From Clostridium rectalis (lineage in GTDB: Bacteria; Bacillota; Clostridia; Clostridiales; Clostridiaceae), in NCBI RefSeq assembly GCF_900626095.1, contig NZ_UYZZ01000009.1, positions 62,001 to 126,000 on the forward strand: DNA of 64,000 bases, read 5' to 3'. How positions within the stretch are numbered: position 1 is the first letter of the stretch; each line of letters starts with the position of its first letter. The notes beneath the pieces were generated by a model that had not been told where the DNA came from, ran no database searches, and worked only from the letters and a program-made list of their open reading frames with translations. A program made the position numbers and the translations under genes. Shown here in pieces: positions 50,623 to 58,542 of this stretch.

Positions 50623-50829
50623 ATGGCAGTAAAAAATAGATTAAAAGAAATAATAGATGGCAAAGGTATAAAGCAAGTATGGTTAGCCAAACATGTAGGA
50701 GTTAATAAATCTACTATATCTAATATAATTAATAATAGATATAAAACTACTATTGAACTGGGGTTTAAAATTGCAGATGTTTTAGGGGTAGAATTTACAG
50801 ATATTTTTTATTATGAAAAGGAAGATTAG
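50623..50829 (+). CDS. XRE-family HTH regulator (68 aa), module 2
   Basis: This 68-aa protein is a single XRE HTH domain: RLKEIIDGKGIKQVWLAKHVGVNKSTISNIINNRYKTTIELGFKIADVLGVEFTDIF, with every expected position of the five-helix fold (positions about 5-63). It has a GGAGG site. Like module 1 it is followed by a promoter with a conserved 5' hairpin and a 94-aa paralogue. It may be a Cro-like or immunity regulator. Confidence 0.9.
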   Translation: MAVKNRLKEIIDGKGIKQVWLAKHVGVNKSTISNIINNRYKTTIELGFKIADVLGVEFTDIFYYEKED

Positions 50830-50869
50830 TATTATTATATAATTTTACTAAAATATTCATAAATAAGTA

Positions 50870-50945
50870 TTGACATACGCAACTATAAGGTGTATTATAT
50901 ATTTGTAAGGTAAAACAAACCAATTAATCCAAACCTTGCAAATAT
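50870..50945 (+). promoter_or_regulatory. Promoter and conserved leader hairpin, module 2
   Basis: TTGACA, 17 bases ending GGTG, TATTAT; then ATATTTGTAAGGT (50899-50911) pairs with ACCTTGCAAATAT (50933-50945). Promoter and both stem arms are conserved with 48070-48153, while loop sequences differ, which supports function of the stem. Confidence 0.7.
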
Positions 50946-50966
50946 TATAATAGGGATGTGTTAAAT

Positions 50967-51251
50967 ATGATAAAAAATTTATTAAATGTATTAAGAAAAA
51001 CTTCTATGATAAGTTGGAACACAAATAATGATGTGCCTACTATGTTTAATATTAAAATTCAGGATAATAATAATGTAATTCTTATTATAGCCGACTTACT
51101 TATACAAGAAGCTACGGGACAAATGGATATAATACATAATTATAAAATTAAAATAGAAAAAGGTGAATTAATTAAATTTAATAAAAGTTTAGATGGTGTC
51201 TTAACATTATTTTATAAAGATTGTAGTAAAAATTTAATCTTAAGCTACTAA
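50967..51251 (+). CDS. Unknown protein, paralogue 2 (94 aa)
   Basis: This is the paralogue of the 48177 gene: the start at 50967 gives the same N-terminus (IKNLLNVL) and follows AGGGATG. The conserved core is NDVPTMFNIK, LIQEAT and FNKSLDGVLTLF; the rest has diverged well, so the duplication is not recent. It lies behind the conserved hairpin leader and ahead of an antirepressor gene disrupted by an IS. Confidence 0.6.
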   Translation: MIKNLLNVLRKTSMISWNTNNDVPTMFNIKIQDNNNVILIIADLLIQEATGQMDIIHNYKIKIEKGELIKFNKSLDGVLTLFYKDCSKNLILSY

Positions 51252-51704
51252 TATTAAATAAAAATAATTTTAAAAAATAATAATGGTATACGAAAGGTAA
51301 GGGTGATAAAATGTCTGATGTAAAAGAACAATTAAAATGGGATATAGTATGTACTGGAAATGAAGTCGAAATTTCTGATATTCCTATCAAAATTAAAGAA
51401 TTGTATGGTGGTTTTGGTCAAGGTCAAAAAATATTAACAGTACCACAGATTGCAAAACTCCATTGTGACAATCCGAATGATAAAAAAGATATAACTAAAA
51501 AAGTAGCAAGAATAAATGAACTAATTAATAATAATATTATTCTAGATAGTGGAGATAAATATTTTGAAGAATCGCCACGCACTCTCGTGACTTCAGTCAT
51601 GAGTTAGTGGCGACATATGTTAATATAAACTTATAATAAATACACTATAAATACTTGATTTACTAATATACATATGTTATATTATATATAGAGGTGAATA
51701 ACAT

Positions 51705-52109
51705 ATGTCAGAAATGCATAAAGGCAGAGGATACGTATATTCTATAGAATACCATATAGTATGGTGTGTGAAATATAGACATAAAATATTAACTGATGAA
51801 ATAGAAAATAAATTGATAGAAATATTAAATAAAATAGCAAGTGATAATAATTTTAAAATATTAGAAATCAATGGAGATTTAGACCATATACATTTATTAA
51901 TAGAATGTAGTCCTCAGCATTATATTCCGAACCTTATGAGAGCATTAAAAGGTGTTAGTGCTAGATTATTAATGAAAGAATATGGCAATGAATTAAAAAA
52001 GAAACTATGGGGAGGACATTTGTGGAATCCTAGTTATTTCGTAGCTACTGTATCAGAAAATACAGAAGAACAAATAAAACAATATATTCAAAGTCAAAAA
52101 CAAAAATAG
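51705..52109 (+). CDS. tnpA: TnpA, Y1 HUH transposase (element C)
   Basis: This 134-aa IS200-type transposase contains YHIVWCVKYRHKIL, the HUH motif in GDLDHIHLLIEC (His-Ile-His), MRALKGVSARLLMKEY, LWGGHLWNPSYFVATVSEN and the catalytic Tyr in IKQYIQSQ. All catalytic residues are present. It has a GAGGTG site and a start nine codons after a TATATT-rich promoter region. It should be able to move both this element and the mini-element. Confidence 0.95.
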   Translation: MSEMHKGRGYVYSIEYHIVWCVKYRHKILTDEIENKLIEILNKIASDNNFKILEINGDLDHIHLLIECSPQHYIPNLMRALKGVSARLLMKEYGNELKKKLWGGHLWNPSYFVATVSENTEEQIKQYIQSQKQK

Positions 52110-52129
52110 AAAGGTAGGTGAATTTATCT

Positions 52130-53266
52130 ATGAATACAGTTATAAAAGGTTTCAAATATCGTATATATCCAACTGAAAAACAAGAAATACAATTAAATAA
52201 AACATTTGGATGTGTTAGATTCGTATATAATCAAATACTAGCAAAGAAAATAGATTTATATAAGGAAGATAAAGATAATAAACAACTAAAAAATAAAACA
52301 ACTTGTAATAATTATTGTAATAGAGAACTTAAAAAAGAATATCCTTGGCTTAAAGAAGTAGATAAATTCGCTTTAACTAATTCTATTTACAATTTAGATA
52401 ATGCTTATAAGAAATTTTTCACTGAGCATATTGGATTTCCTAAGTTTAAATCAAAGAAAAATCATTATTATTCTTATATTACTAATTTTACAAATAATAA
52501 TATAAAGGTAGATTTTAATAATAATAAAATTCAATTGCCTAAATTAAAATGGATAAAGGCTAAGTTACACAGGGAATTTAAAGGTAAAATATTATTTGCA
52601 ACAGTATCTAAAACTCCTAGTGGTAAATATTTTGTTAGTTTTAATGTGGAATGTGAACATCAAGAATTAAAACAAAATAATAATAAAATAGCTATGGATT
52701 TAGGTATTAAAGATTTATTAATTACATCAAATGGTACTAAAATAGATAATAAAAAATTAACATATAAATACGAACAAAAGTTAGCAAAACTACAAAGACA
52801 AATTGCTAAAAAGAAAATAGGTAGTCAAAATTGGAAAAAACAAAGAATAAAAATTGCTAGATTACATGAAAAAATAACTAATACTAGAAAAGATAATTTA
52901 CATAAGATTTCTCATAAAATGATTAAGGAAAACCAACTTATATTTAGTGAGAATCTTAATATTAAAGGTATGGTTAAAAATCATAATTTAGCTAAATCAA
53001 TACATGATTGTGGATGGTATGAATTAACAAGACAATTAACTTATAAATCAGAATGGAATGGACGTAAGTATCATAAAGTAGATAGATATTATCCTAGTAG
53101 TCAATTATGTAATGTATGTGGATATAAAAATGAAGATACTAAAAATCTAAATATAAGATTTTGGGAATGTCCACAATGCAATACAAAACATGATAGGGAT
53201 GAAAATGCAAGTATAAATATACTTAATCAAGGATTAAAAGAATTAGAATTAGAAAAAGTTAGTTAA
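52130..53266 (+). CDS. tnpB: TnpB, RNA-guided nuclease (element C)
   Basis: This is a 378-aa protein from the ATG at 52130 (AAAGGTAGGTG upstream). It has the full canonical layout: N-terminal HTH/wedge (YRIYPTEKQEIQLNKTFGCVRFVYN), RuvC Asp in AMDLGIKDLLITSNG, Glu in LIFSENLNIKGM, the zinc ribbon CNVCGYKN...CPQCNTKHDRDENAS, and the final Asp. TnpB with its right-end RNA cuts the empty donor site and favours retention of the IS. Length is normal for the family. Confidence 0.95.
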   Translation: MNTVIKGFKYRIYPTEKQEIQLNKTFGCVRFVYNQILAKKIDLYKEDKDNKQLKNKTTCNNYCNRELKKEYPWLKEVDKFALTNSIYNLDNAYKKFFTEHIGFPKFKSKKNHYYSYITNFTNNNIKVDFNNNKIQLPKLKWIKAKLHREFKGKILFATVSKTPSGKYFVSFNVECEHQELKQNNNKIAMDLGIKDLLITSNGTKIDNKKLTYKYEQKLAKLQRQIAKKKIGSQNWKKQRIKIARLHEKITNTRKDNLHKISHKMIKENQLIFSENLNIKGMVKNHNLAKSIHDCGWYELTRQLTYKSEWNGRKYHKVDRYYPSSQLCNVCGYKNEDTKNLNIRFWECPQCNTKHDRDENASINILNQGLKELELEKVS

Positions 53267-53402
53267 TATAAAACTATATAAATAAAATAGGGTAGGGACT
53301 ATCCAAATTTACGCCTGTGGAGATAGTAGGTTACGAGGTCGTAGAAACAGGAAATCCTAAAGTAATGAGGGAAGCACGTGGCTTCAGCCATGTGAGGTTC
53401 AC
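53267..53402 (+). ncRNA. Putative omega/re-RNA scaffold of element C
   Basis: These 136 bases, from the tnpB stop to the IS right end, contain the segment from ACGCCTGTGGAGATAG to the terminal hairpin that is also kept in the mini-element at 24912-25010. The guide would start at 53403 (TTTGGTATTG). Confidence 0.6.
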
Positions 53403-54066
53403 TTTGGTATTGATATAATAGATTTAAAACAAGACGTTTCAAACGTGGTGTTTTCAAATCTAAAAAAAGCTAAAATTTATACACAATCACAAATAGGTAA
53501 TGCTAAAAATTTATATATTTTATCTGAACAAGGCTATTCTCTATTAATAAATTTAATGAAAGATACAAAATCTAAGATTATTTATAAAAAAGTAATTAGA
53601 GATTACTTCAGAATGAAAGAATTAATTCTAAATAAGGATGATACAGAACAATATATGCTTAGATTGTTAGGTAAAAAAGAAAGAAAGAAAACTACCGATA
53701 CAATAAAATATTTTATTGAAAAAGGTGATTTTCCTTGGCATAATCCAAAAGATGTAAAAAATAATGCTTATGCTAGAGAAACTAATTATGTATATAAATT
53801 ATTATTTGGAATGACAGCAAAAAAGATAGAAGATTTTTTAGGATTAAAATTAAAATCCTATGATACAGTTAGAAATTATTTATCAGTACAAGATATCGAT
53901 GATATAAGAGATATTGAAGGTAGAGTTGGATATATGCAACAAGATGGTAAAAGTTATCAAGAAATTCATAAAAGATTAAAAGAATTATATCCAATTCCTA
54001 GACGTCCTAAAATGGCAGATAAGAATATTTCAATTATAAGAAGATTGATGCTAGAACAATAGAGTT

Positions 54067-54094
54067 ATTGGGTATAATTAAATTTATACCTAAT
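54067..54094. terminator. Hairpin after the disrupted antirepressor
   Basis: ATTGGGTATAA/TTATACCTAAT with a 6-base loop directly follows the stop at 54062 and resembles the hairpin at 49282-49312. Confidence 0.55.
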
Positions 54095-54130
54095 AATATA
54101 AAACAATCTAATAATTAAGGAGGATATAAA

Positions 54131-54352
54131 ATGGAAATTTTATCACAAGAGTATAATAGTAAAAAAAATACTAAAAGTAATAAAACCCGTTTAAAAGTCA
54201 CTATTTTAGGAAAGACTTGGATCGTTAAAAAAGAAGCTTACAATAGATGGAATAGGTTTATTAAACTTAAAAATTTCCTTAATTCAATTTCAGATGCTGT
54301 GAGTGTAATTTTCATAATTGTAACTGGATATGTATTATTGCTTTTGTTATAA
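54131..54352 (+). CDS. Tail-anchored small membrane protein (73 aa)
   Basis: This 73-aa protein has an AAGGAGG site. A charged N-terminal part (EYNSKKNTKSNKTRLKVTILGKTWIVKKEAYNRW) is followed by one transmembrane helix at the C-terminus (VSVIFIIVTGYVLLLLL). Its topology suggests a cytoplasmic domain tethered to the membrane. Family unknown. It follows the antirepressor unit and precedes another small membrane protein. Confidence 0.5.
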   Translation: MEILSQEYNSKKNTKSNKTRLKVTILGKTWIVKKEAYNRWNRFIKLKNFLNSISDAVSVIFIIVTGYVLLLLL

Positions 54353-54378
54353 AAAAAATTGTAGATTGGAGTTAAAAG

Positions 54379-54543
54379 ATGCTATATTTAATATTGTTTT
54401 TAATATTATCAATTGGTATTTATTTAGGGACTTCTATTTGCTACTATCTTTGTGTTTATAATAGCATTATCCACAAAATTATAAATTATTGTCAACTGCC
54501 AACTACCCTAAATGGTAGTGGCTTTCTAGCTAGAACTTTGTAA
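54379..54543 (+). CDS. Small membrane protein (54 aa), C-terminus inside a hairpin repeat
   Basis: The ATG at 54379 follows TTGGAGTTAAAAG. One strong helix (LILFLILSIGIYLGTSICYYLCVY) is followed by a short tail whose last 20 codons lie over the hairpin GCCA-ACTACC-CTAAAT-GGTAGT-GGC (54498-54522). That hairpin looks like an IS200/IS605 end, so the original C-terminus may have been replaced by an IS relic. Confidence 0.4.
   Translation: MLYLILFLILSIGIYLGTSICYYLCVYNSIIHKIINYCQLPTTLNGSGFLARTL
54498..54522. repeat. IS605-end-like hairpin
   Basis: GCC-A-ACTACC-CTAAAT-GGTAGT-GGC folds into a 9-bp stem with one bulge, in a patch less AT-rich than the surroundings. No matching second end was found nearby. 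Confidence 0.35.
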
Positions 54544-54593
54544 AATAAAACAAGAAGTGCAAAGTTTACATAGTTTTCAGCAACGGTGTTTAA

Positions 54594-54788
54594 ATGAATA
54601 AAAAATTTAAGTTAAAACAATTTAATATCAAAACAAATCTCTATAACAGAAAAAATCCTGTAACTGTGGGCAAAGAAATAAAAATTATATTTCATGATGC
54701 TATAGTTTTTTCAGGGCAAATTACAGAAAAGAATATAGATAAGATACAGAAAATGATAGGTTATTCAGATAATTATATCATAAAATAA
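54594..54788 (+). CDS. Small basic protein (64 aa), unknown
   Basis: This 64-aa frame has only a weak site (ACGGTG). It is basic and beta-like (TVGKEIKIIFHDAIVFSGQITEKNIDKIQKM), with an ILF-type strand then a helix. Its first half overlaps the repeated block CTATAACAGAAAA...CCTGTAACTG seen also at 45.1 kb, which may be regulatory, so coding status is uncertain. Confidence 0.35.
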   Translation: MNKKFKLKQFNIKTNLYNRKNPVTVGKEIKIIFHDAIVFSGQITEKNIDKIQKMIGYSDNYIIK

Positions 54789-54814
54789 TTTATTAATATT
54801 AATCAATATAACAG

Positions 54815-54834
54815 CCACAGTTATAAAACTGTGG
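54815..54834. terminator. Hairpin CCACAGTT/AACTGTGG
   Basis: A perfect 8-bp stem with ATAA loop, preceded by ATAACAG as in the hairpin at 59691-59724. There is no T-run; it may be a processing or attenuator structure before the KilAC gene. Confidence 0.45.
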
Positions 54835-54920
54835 TGATGACATAAATTAATAATAAATCAAACCGTTGCGTTTAAAACGTGATGGTAAAATCAAAAATAA
54901 AGAAAGAGGGAATGTGTTTT

Positions 54921-55817
54921 ATGAGAAATGAAGAGATAATGGAAAGAAAAGATTTAAGAGAAAAATTAATAGAAAATGTGGAGGTATTAGATAAAGTTAA
55001 GAAGGTGATGTTATTGCCTTATGGAAAATGCATGACTATGCAGATGGTTGCTGATTATTTTGAAGTGGGTGAGAAAGCTATTAATTCTTTAATGCTTAGA
55101 AATAAAGATGAATTATTAGCTAATGGGTTAAAAATTTTAAAAGGTAAAGAATTAAAAGATTTTAAAGGTAAACTTCAGGATGAAGTTACCCTTGAAAAAT
55201 TAAAGTTCACCTCACAATTAGCTATATTTATTCGTAGAACTATATTAAATATAGCTATGTTGTTAACTGAAAGTGATGTAGCAAAAGAAATAAGAACAAG
55301 ACTATTAGATATATCAGAAAATGAACAAATAATTAAAAATATTACAAATGAAATAGATGAAGAAAAGCAATTAATGTTGAATATAATGATGGCTAAAGAT
55401 GATATGGAACAGGCTATGGCAGTAAATAAATTAAAACAATATAAGGATGAGAAAGAAAAGAAGATTAAAGAAGAAAGAGATAGAGCAGTTAAAAAAGTAA
55501 TTAATTTAACTGATTCAGATGCAACATTCGGATTAAGAGAAGCTAAAAATAATCTTGGTGTAAAAGAAAAGCAGTTCAAAAACTGGTTAATACATAATAA
55601 ATATATGTATAGGCAGATAAAAACAAGTGATAAGAAAAATAAGCCTACTGGTAGGTTAAAAGCATTTTCAAAATACACACAAGAAGATACTAGATATTTT
55701 ACGGATATAAAAATTGTAGATAGAATAGGTAGAGAATTCAGCCAAACAGTCTTCACAATAGAAGGAATAGAATTTTTTAGAACTAAAATAGATGAAATAA
55801 ATAAATTTAATAAATAA
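54921..55817 (+). CDS. KilAC-domain phage antirepressor
   Basis: This is a 298-aa protein from the ATG at 54921 after AGAGGGAATG. Residues about 25-95 contain an HTH-like unit (LLPYGKCMTMQMVADYFEVGEKAINSLMLRNKDEL). The C-terminal 110 residues match the KilAC/ANT domain: DATFGLREAKNNLGVKEKQFKNWLIHNKYMYRQ, then RYFTDIKIVDRIGREFSQTVFTIEGIEFFRTKI. Between them is a charged coiled coil. Such proteins antagonise repressors or act as regulators of lysis-lysogeny. This is the fifth antirepressor-type gene in the window. Confidence 0.85.
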   Translation: MRNEEIMERKDLREKLIENVEVLDKVKKVMLLPYGKCMTMQMVADYFEVGEKAINSLMLRNKDELLANGLKILKGKELKDFKGKLQDEVTLEKLKFTSQLAIFIRRTILNIAMLLTESDVAKEIRTRLLDISENEQIIKNITNEIDEEKQLMLNIMMAKDDMEQAMAVNKLKQYKDEKEKKIKEERDRAVKKVINLTDSDATFGLREAKNNLGVKEKQFKNWLIHNKYMYRQIKTSDKKNKPTGRLKAFSKYTQEDTRYFTDIKIVDRIGREFSQTVFTIEGIEFFRTKIDEINKFNK

Positions 55818-56149
55818 AAGTTTTTACTTTATATACATAAAACAATTTAATATAAATACATATATTTGTGAAAAAACTGAAACTTATAATATTTTATGGT
55901 ATAATTGGAATATAATAATATTCATCAAATGAGGAGCTGATTTATATTGCAAAAAGTAATAGATATTATTACAAAAATGATTAAATCATCAAAAATAGTT
56001 GCTATAATAATTTTATTATTTACAAAACATGTGCGAAAAGCCCACTCCTTCAGGTGTGGGATGGATAGCACAAGATAATATAAAAAATAATTTAAATAAA
56101 AATGTATAAAGGTATTGACTACATACACAAATAATAATATAATAAAAAT

Positions 56150-56551
56150 ATGGAAAATAATTATAGAAAAACAAAAACAACAGTAAGTTTAATTAATTAT
56201 CATTTTGTATTTTGTCCTAGATATAGAAGAAAAATATTTAATATTCCTAATGTAGAAGAAAGATTTAAGCATATAGTCAAATATGTATGTAAGGAGTTGG
56301 ATATTGAAATAATAGCCATTGAGTGTGATAAAGACCATACGTATATGTTTTTAAATTGTTTACCTACATTAAGTCCTTCAGATATTATGCAAAAGATAAA
56401 AGGTGTGACAAGTAGAGTTTTAAGAGATGAATTTCAAGAATTATCAAAAATGCCTAGTTTGTGGACTAGAAGTTATTTTGTTTCAACTGCTGGAAATGTA
56501 TGTAGTGAAACAATAAAGAAATATGTAGAAAATCAAAAAAAGAGATATTAG
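56150..56551 (+). CDS. tnpA: TnpA with mutated HUH motif (copy B), probably inactive
   Basis: This 133-aa protein is homologous to copy A throughout, but the HUH motif reads DHTYMFLN: the second metal-binding His is Tyr (CAT to TAT). The catalytic Tyr (IKKYVENQ) is kept. Y1 transposases need both His residues to hold the metal ion, so cleavage should fail. The gene also carries many synonymous differences from copy A, in contrast to the neighbouring tnpB. Confidence 0.95.
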   Translation: MENNYRKTKTTVSLINYHFVFCPRYRRKIFNIPNVEERFKHIVKYVCKELDIEIIAIECDKDHTYMFLNCLPTLSPSDIMQKIKGVTSRVLRDEFQELSKMPSLWTRSYFVSTAGNVCSETIKKYVENQKKRY

Positions 56552-56569
56552 AAAGTGAGGTGAATATTC

Positions 56570-58087
56570 ATGAGTAAAACTCCTAAACAAAGATATGTTT
56601 TAAATTTAAAGTTAAAAACTCAATTATTTCAAGAAGATATATTAGATAAGCGTTTTGATATAGGAAGAAAAATATATAATGCTGTTTTAGGTCAAGCTTT
56701 AAAGAGATATAGAGAAATGATTAAAACTAAAAGATGGAGAGAAAATCAAAATAATATATTAAATGTATACAAAGTTCACAAAGATGGTAAAGAAAGAAAT
56801 AAACTTTACAAACCATATTTTAATATTAAAAACGATATGTTGAAAGAATTTAGATTAAATGAATATTCACTTCATACAGATGTTAAACCAATACAAAGAC
56901 ATTTTAAAAAGAATATAGATAGTTTCAGTGCCCAAAAGATAGCAAGTAGAGTTTGGATTTCCTTGAATGATAATTTATTTGGAAAAGGCGAAGAAGTACA
57001 TTTTAAAGGTATAAACAAACCATTGAATTCCTTGGAAGGTAAATCTAATGGTACTGGTATTAGATATAATATAGAAACTAATATGTTCTCATGGAATGGG
57101 TTAGAAATACCAGTTAAATTAGATATTAATAATAAATATGAAACAGATGCTTTAAGAGATAAAATTTGTTTTTGTAGAATTAAAAGAAAATTTGTTCGTG
57201 GAAAATACAAATACATTTTACAATTAATATTAGAAGGTATTCCACCTATTAAAATTAATAAGCAAGGTGAAGTTAAGAATGATATAGGTTTAGGCGTTTG
57301 TGGTATTGATATTGGCACTCAAACAGTTGCTTATATATCTGATTATGATTGTAAATTATTAGAATTAGTACCTAGAGTTCAAAATATAGAAAATGAAAAA
57401 AGAAAAATATTAAGATATATGGATAGAAGTAAAAGAGCAACTAATCCTAATAATTTTAATGAAAATGGTACTATCAAACGTGGTATTAAATTGGAGTGGA
57501 ATTATTCAAAGAGGTATATAAAAGCAAAGAATATCCTTAAAGATTTATATAGAAAACAAGCAGATGTAAGAGAACAAGACCATAATATAATGATTAATGA
57601 AATACTAAGAAATTGTGATACTGTTTATGTAGAAGATATGAACTATAAGGGATTACAAAAACGTAGCAAAATCACAGAAAAGAATGATAAGGGTAAATTT
57701 AAAAGGAAGAAAAGATTTGGTAAATCATTAGCAAATAAAGCACCAAGTATGTTTTTAACTATATTGAAAAATAAATTAAAAGCTAAAGGTGGATTGTATT
57801 ATGAGATAAATACTAGAGAAGTGAAAGCATCTCAATATAATCATTTAAATCAAGAATATAATAAAAAGAAATTAAGTCAAAGATGGAATTATTTTAAATA
57901 TAATGAAGAACAAATTAAAGTTCAAAGAGATTTATATTCTAGTTATTTAATTAAAAATGTAAATAATGATTTAAAAAGCATTAATAATGAATTATGTATA
58001 AAAGATTTTGATAGATTTTTAGAATTGCATAATAAAGAAATATTAAGACTACAAGGATTAAAGAATCTAAGTAGTATGGGTATATAA
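56570..58087 (+). CDS. tnpB: TnpB lacking the zinc finger (copy B)
   Basis: This 505-aa protein is nearly identical to copy A over the first 380 residues (one replacement, Ala to Thr in SLHTDVKP). It then diverges at many positions in the last 125 (for example NTREVKASQ is kept but ILKNKLKAKGGLYYEI differs). The RuvC residues GIDIG, VYVEDMN and KVQRDLYSSYL are present, and the zinc ribbon is absent as in copy A. The mosaic pattern suggests recombination between the two copies. Confidence 0.9.
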   Translation: MSKTPKQRYVLNLKLKTQLFQEDILDKRFDIGRKIYNAVLGQALKRYREMIKTKRWRENQNNILNVYKVHKDGKERNKLYKPYFNIKNDMLKEFRLNEYSLHTDVKPIQRHFKKNIDSFSAQKIASRVWISLNDNLFGKGEEVHFKGINKPLNSLEGKSNGTGIRYNIETNMFSWNGLEIPVKLDINNKYETDALRDKICFCRIKRKFVRGKYKYILQLILEGIPPIKINKQGEVKNDIGLGVCGIDIGTQTVAYISDYDCKLLELVPRVQNIENEKRKILRYMDRSKRATNPNNFNENGTIKRGIKLEWNYSKRYIKAKNILKDLYRKQADVREQDHNIMINEILRNCDTVYVEDMNYKGLQKRSKITEKNDKGKFKRKKRFGKSLANKAPSMFLTILKNKLKAKGGLYYEINTREVKASQYNHLNQEYNKKKLSQRWNYFKYNEEQIKVQRDLYSSYLIKNVNNDLKSINNELCIKDFDRFLELHNKEILRLQGLKNLSSMGI

Positions 58088-58254
58088 GTTATTAAAACGC
58101 CTTGAAATGGGCGTTATACTATTGTTAATAAATTGGTAGCAATTTTTGATAGTGAAAGTTTTAGGGAAAATAATTAGTGATATTATACTTTCGAGATAAT
58201 ATAGAAATTATTTAGTACCTAAGAACCCCATGCCTTTAGGCTTGGGAGTTTCAG
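58088..58254 (+). ncRNA. Putative omega/re-RNA scaffold of copy B
   Basis: This is the 3' part of copy B, close to identical with 44832-44999, with the same stems. The guide would begin at 58255 (AGGAACCAGAATT) and so differ from copy A. Confidence 0.6.
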
Positions 58255-58393
58255 AGGAACCAGAATTAAGTTCATTGACAAATAAAAATATTGATACAGT
58301 ATCGTACTTTTAAGAGCGATAATTTAGGTTGTCGCTCTATTTATTAAAATTTGTATTAAAAAGATAGTTTTATAAAAATATTCCATTTATCTA

Positions 58394-58501
58394 TTGACAT
58401 ATATAAAATAATTTCATAAACGAAAAATATGGAGAAAATGTGCTAAAGGTAATTGAATATTTTATTTAATGCTTGACAATCATAAAACAATTTGATAAAA
58501 T
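58394..58501 (+). promoter_or_regulatory. Two promoters with operator-like motif in the spacer
   Basis: At 58473-58501: TTGACA, 17-base spacer ATCATAAAACAATTTGA, TAAAAT (good). At 58394-58422: TTGACA, spacer TATATAAAATAATTTCA, TAAACG (weak -10). Both precede the 61-aa gene. The rest of the 450-bp gap after the IS holds only the restored flank of its target and no gene. Confidence 0.7.
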
Positions 58502-58542
58502 TAAATTGTAATCAAGAGGATATATAAAAGGAGATGTTAAAA

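Larger units (their letters stand above)
51569..53402 (+). mobile_element. IS200/IS605-family element C (tnpA, tnpB)
   Basis: This 1834-bp element has a left-end hairpin (CGCCAC...GTGGCG with inner CTCGTGAC/GTCATGAG, about 51573-51613) and a right-end hairpin (CACGTGGC-TTCA-GCCATGTG, near 53374-53393). It follows TTGAA and ends in TTCAC, the type of target and cleavage pentanucleotide known from ISDra2-like elements. It carries intact tnpA and a TnpB with a complete zinc ribbon. The mini-element at 24912-25144 has the same ends and target. Confidence 0.95.
51311..54062 (+). pseudogene. Antirepressor-type gene split by an IS200/IS605 element (305 aa when rejoined)
   Basis: Part 1 (51311-51568, 86 codons) and part 2 (53403-54062, 219 codons plus stop) join in frame at TTTTGAA/TTTGGT to one protein. 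The joined middle reads ...DSGDKYFE-FGIDIIDLKQDV, then KIYTQSQIGNAKNLYILSEQGYSLLINLMKD and RDYFRMKELI, a pattern of phage antirepressors with an ORF6N/BRO-N-like core. The C-terminus has two HTH-like segments (FGMTAKKIEDFLGLK; GKSYQEIHKRLKEL). The interruption leaves only a truncated N-terminus with an IS-derived tail. Confidence 0.75.
56034..58254 (+). mobile_element. IS200/IS605-family element, copy B
   Basis: This element has the same ends as copy A: CCCAC-TCCTTCAGGT-GTGGG at 56041-56060 and CCCATGCC-TTTA-GGCTTGGG at 58227-58246. It interrupts a stretch that starts with TTG after GAGGAGCTG (55947) and encodes a short hydrophobic peptide (ITKMIKSSKIVAIIILLF). Its transposase has lost a catalytic His, so the copy depends on copy A. 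Both copies follow an almost identical flank, TTTACAA-N2/3-CATGTG, before the left end. Confidence 0.9.

Noticed and set aside
55175-55756. A 193-codon minus-strand frame opposite the KilAC gene
   Set aside because: It is antisense to a clear antirepressor gene; composition (Leu/Phe/Ser-rich) is that of the complement of AT-rich coding DNA.
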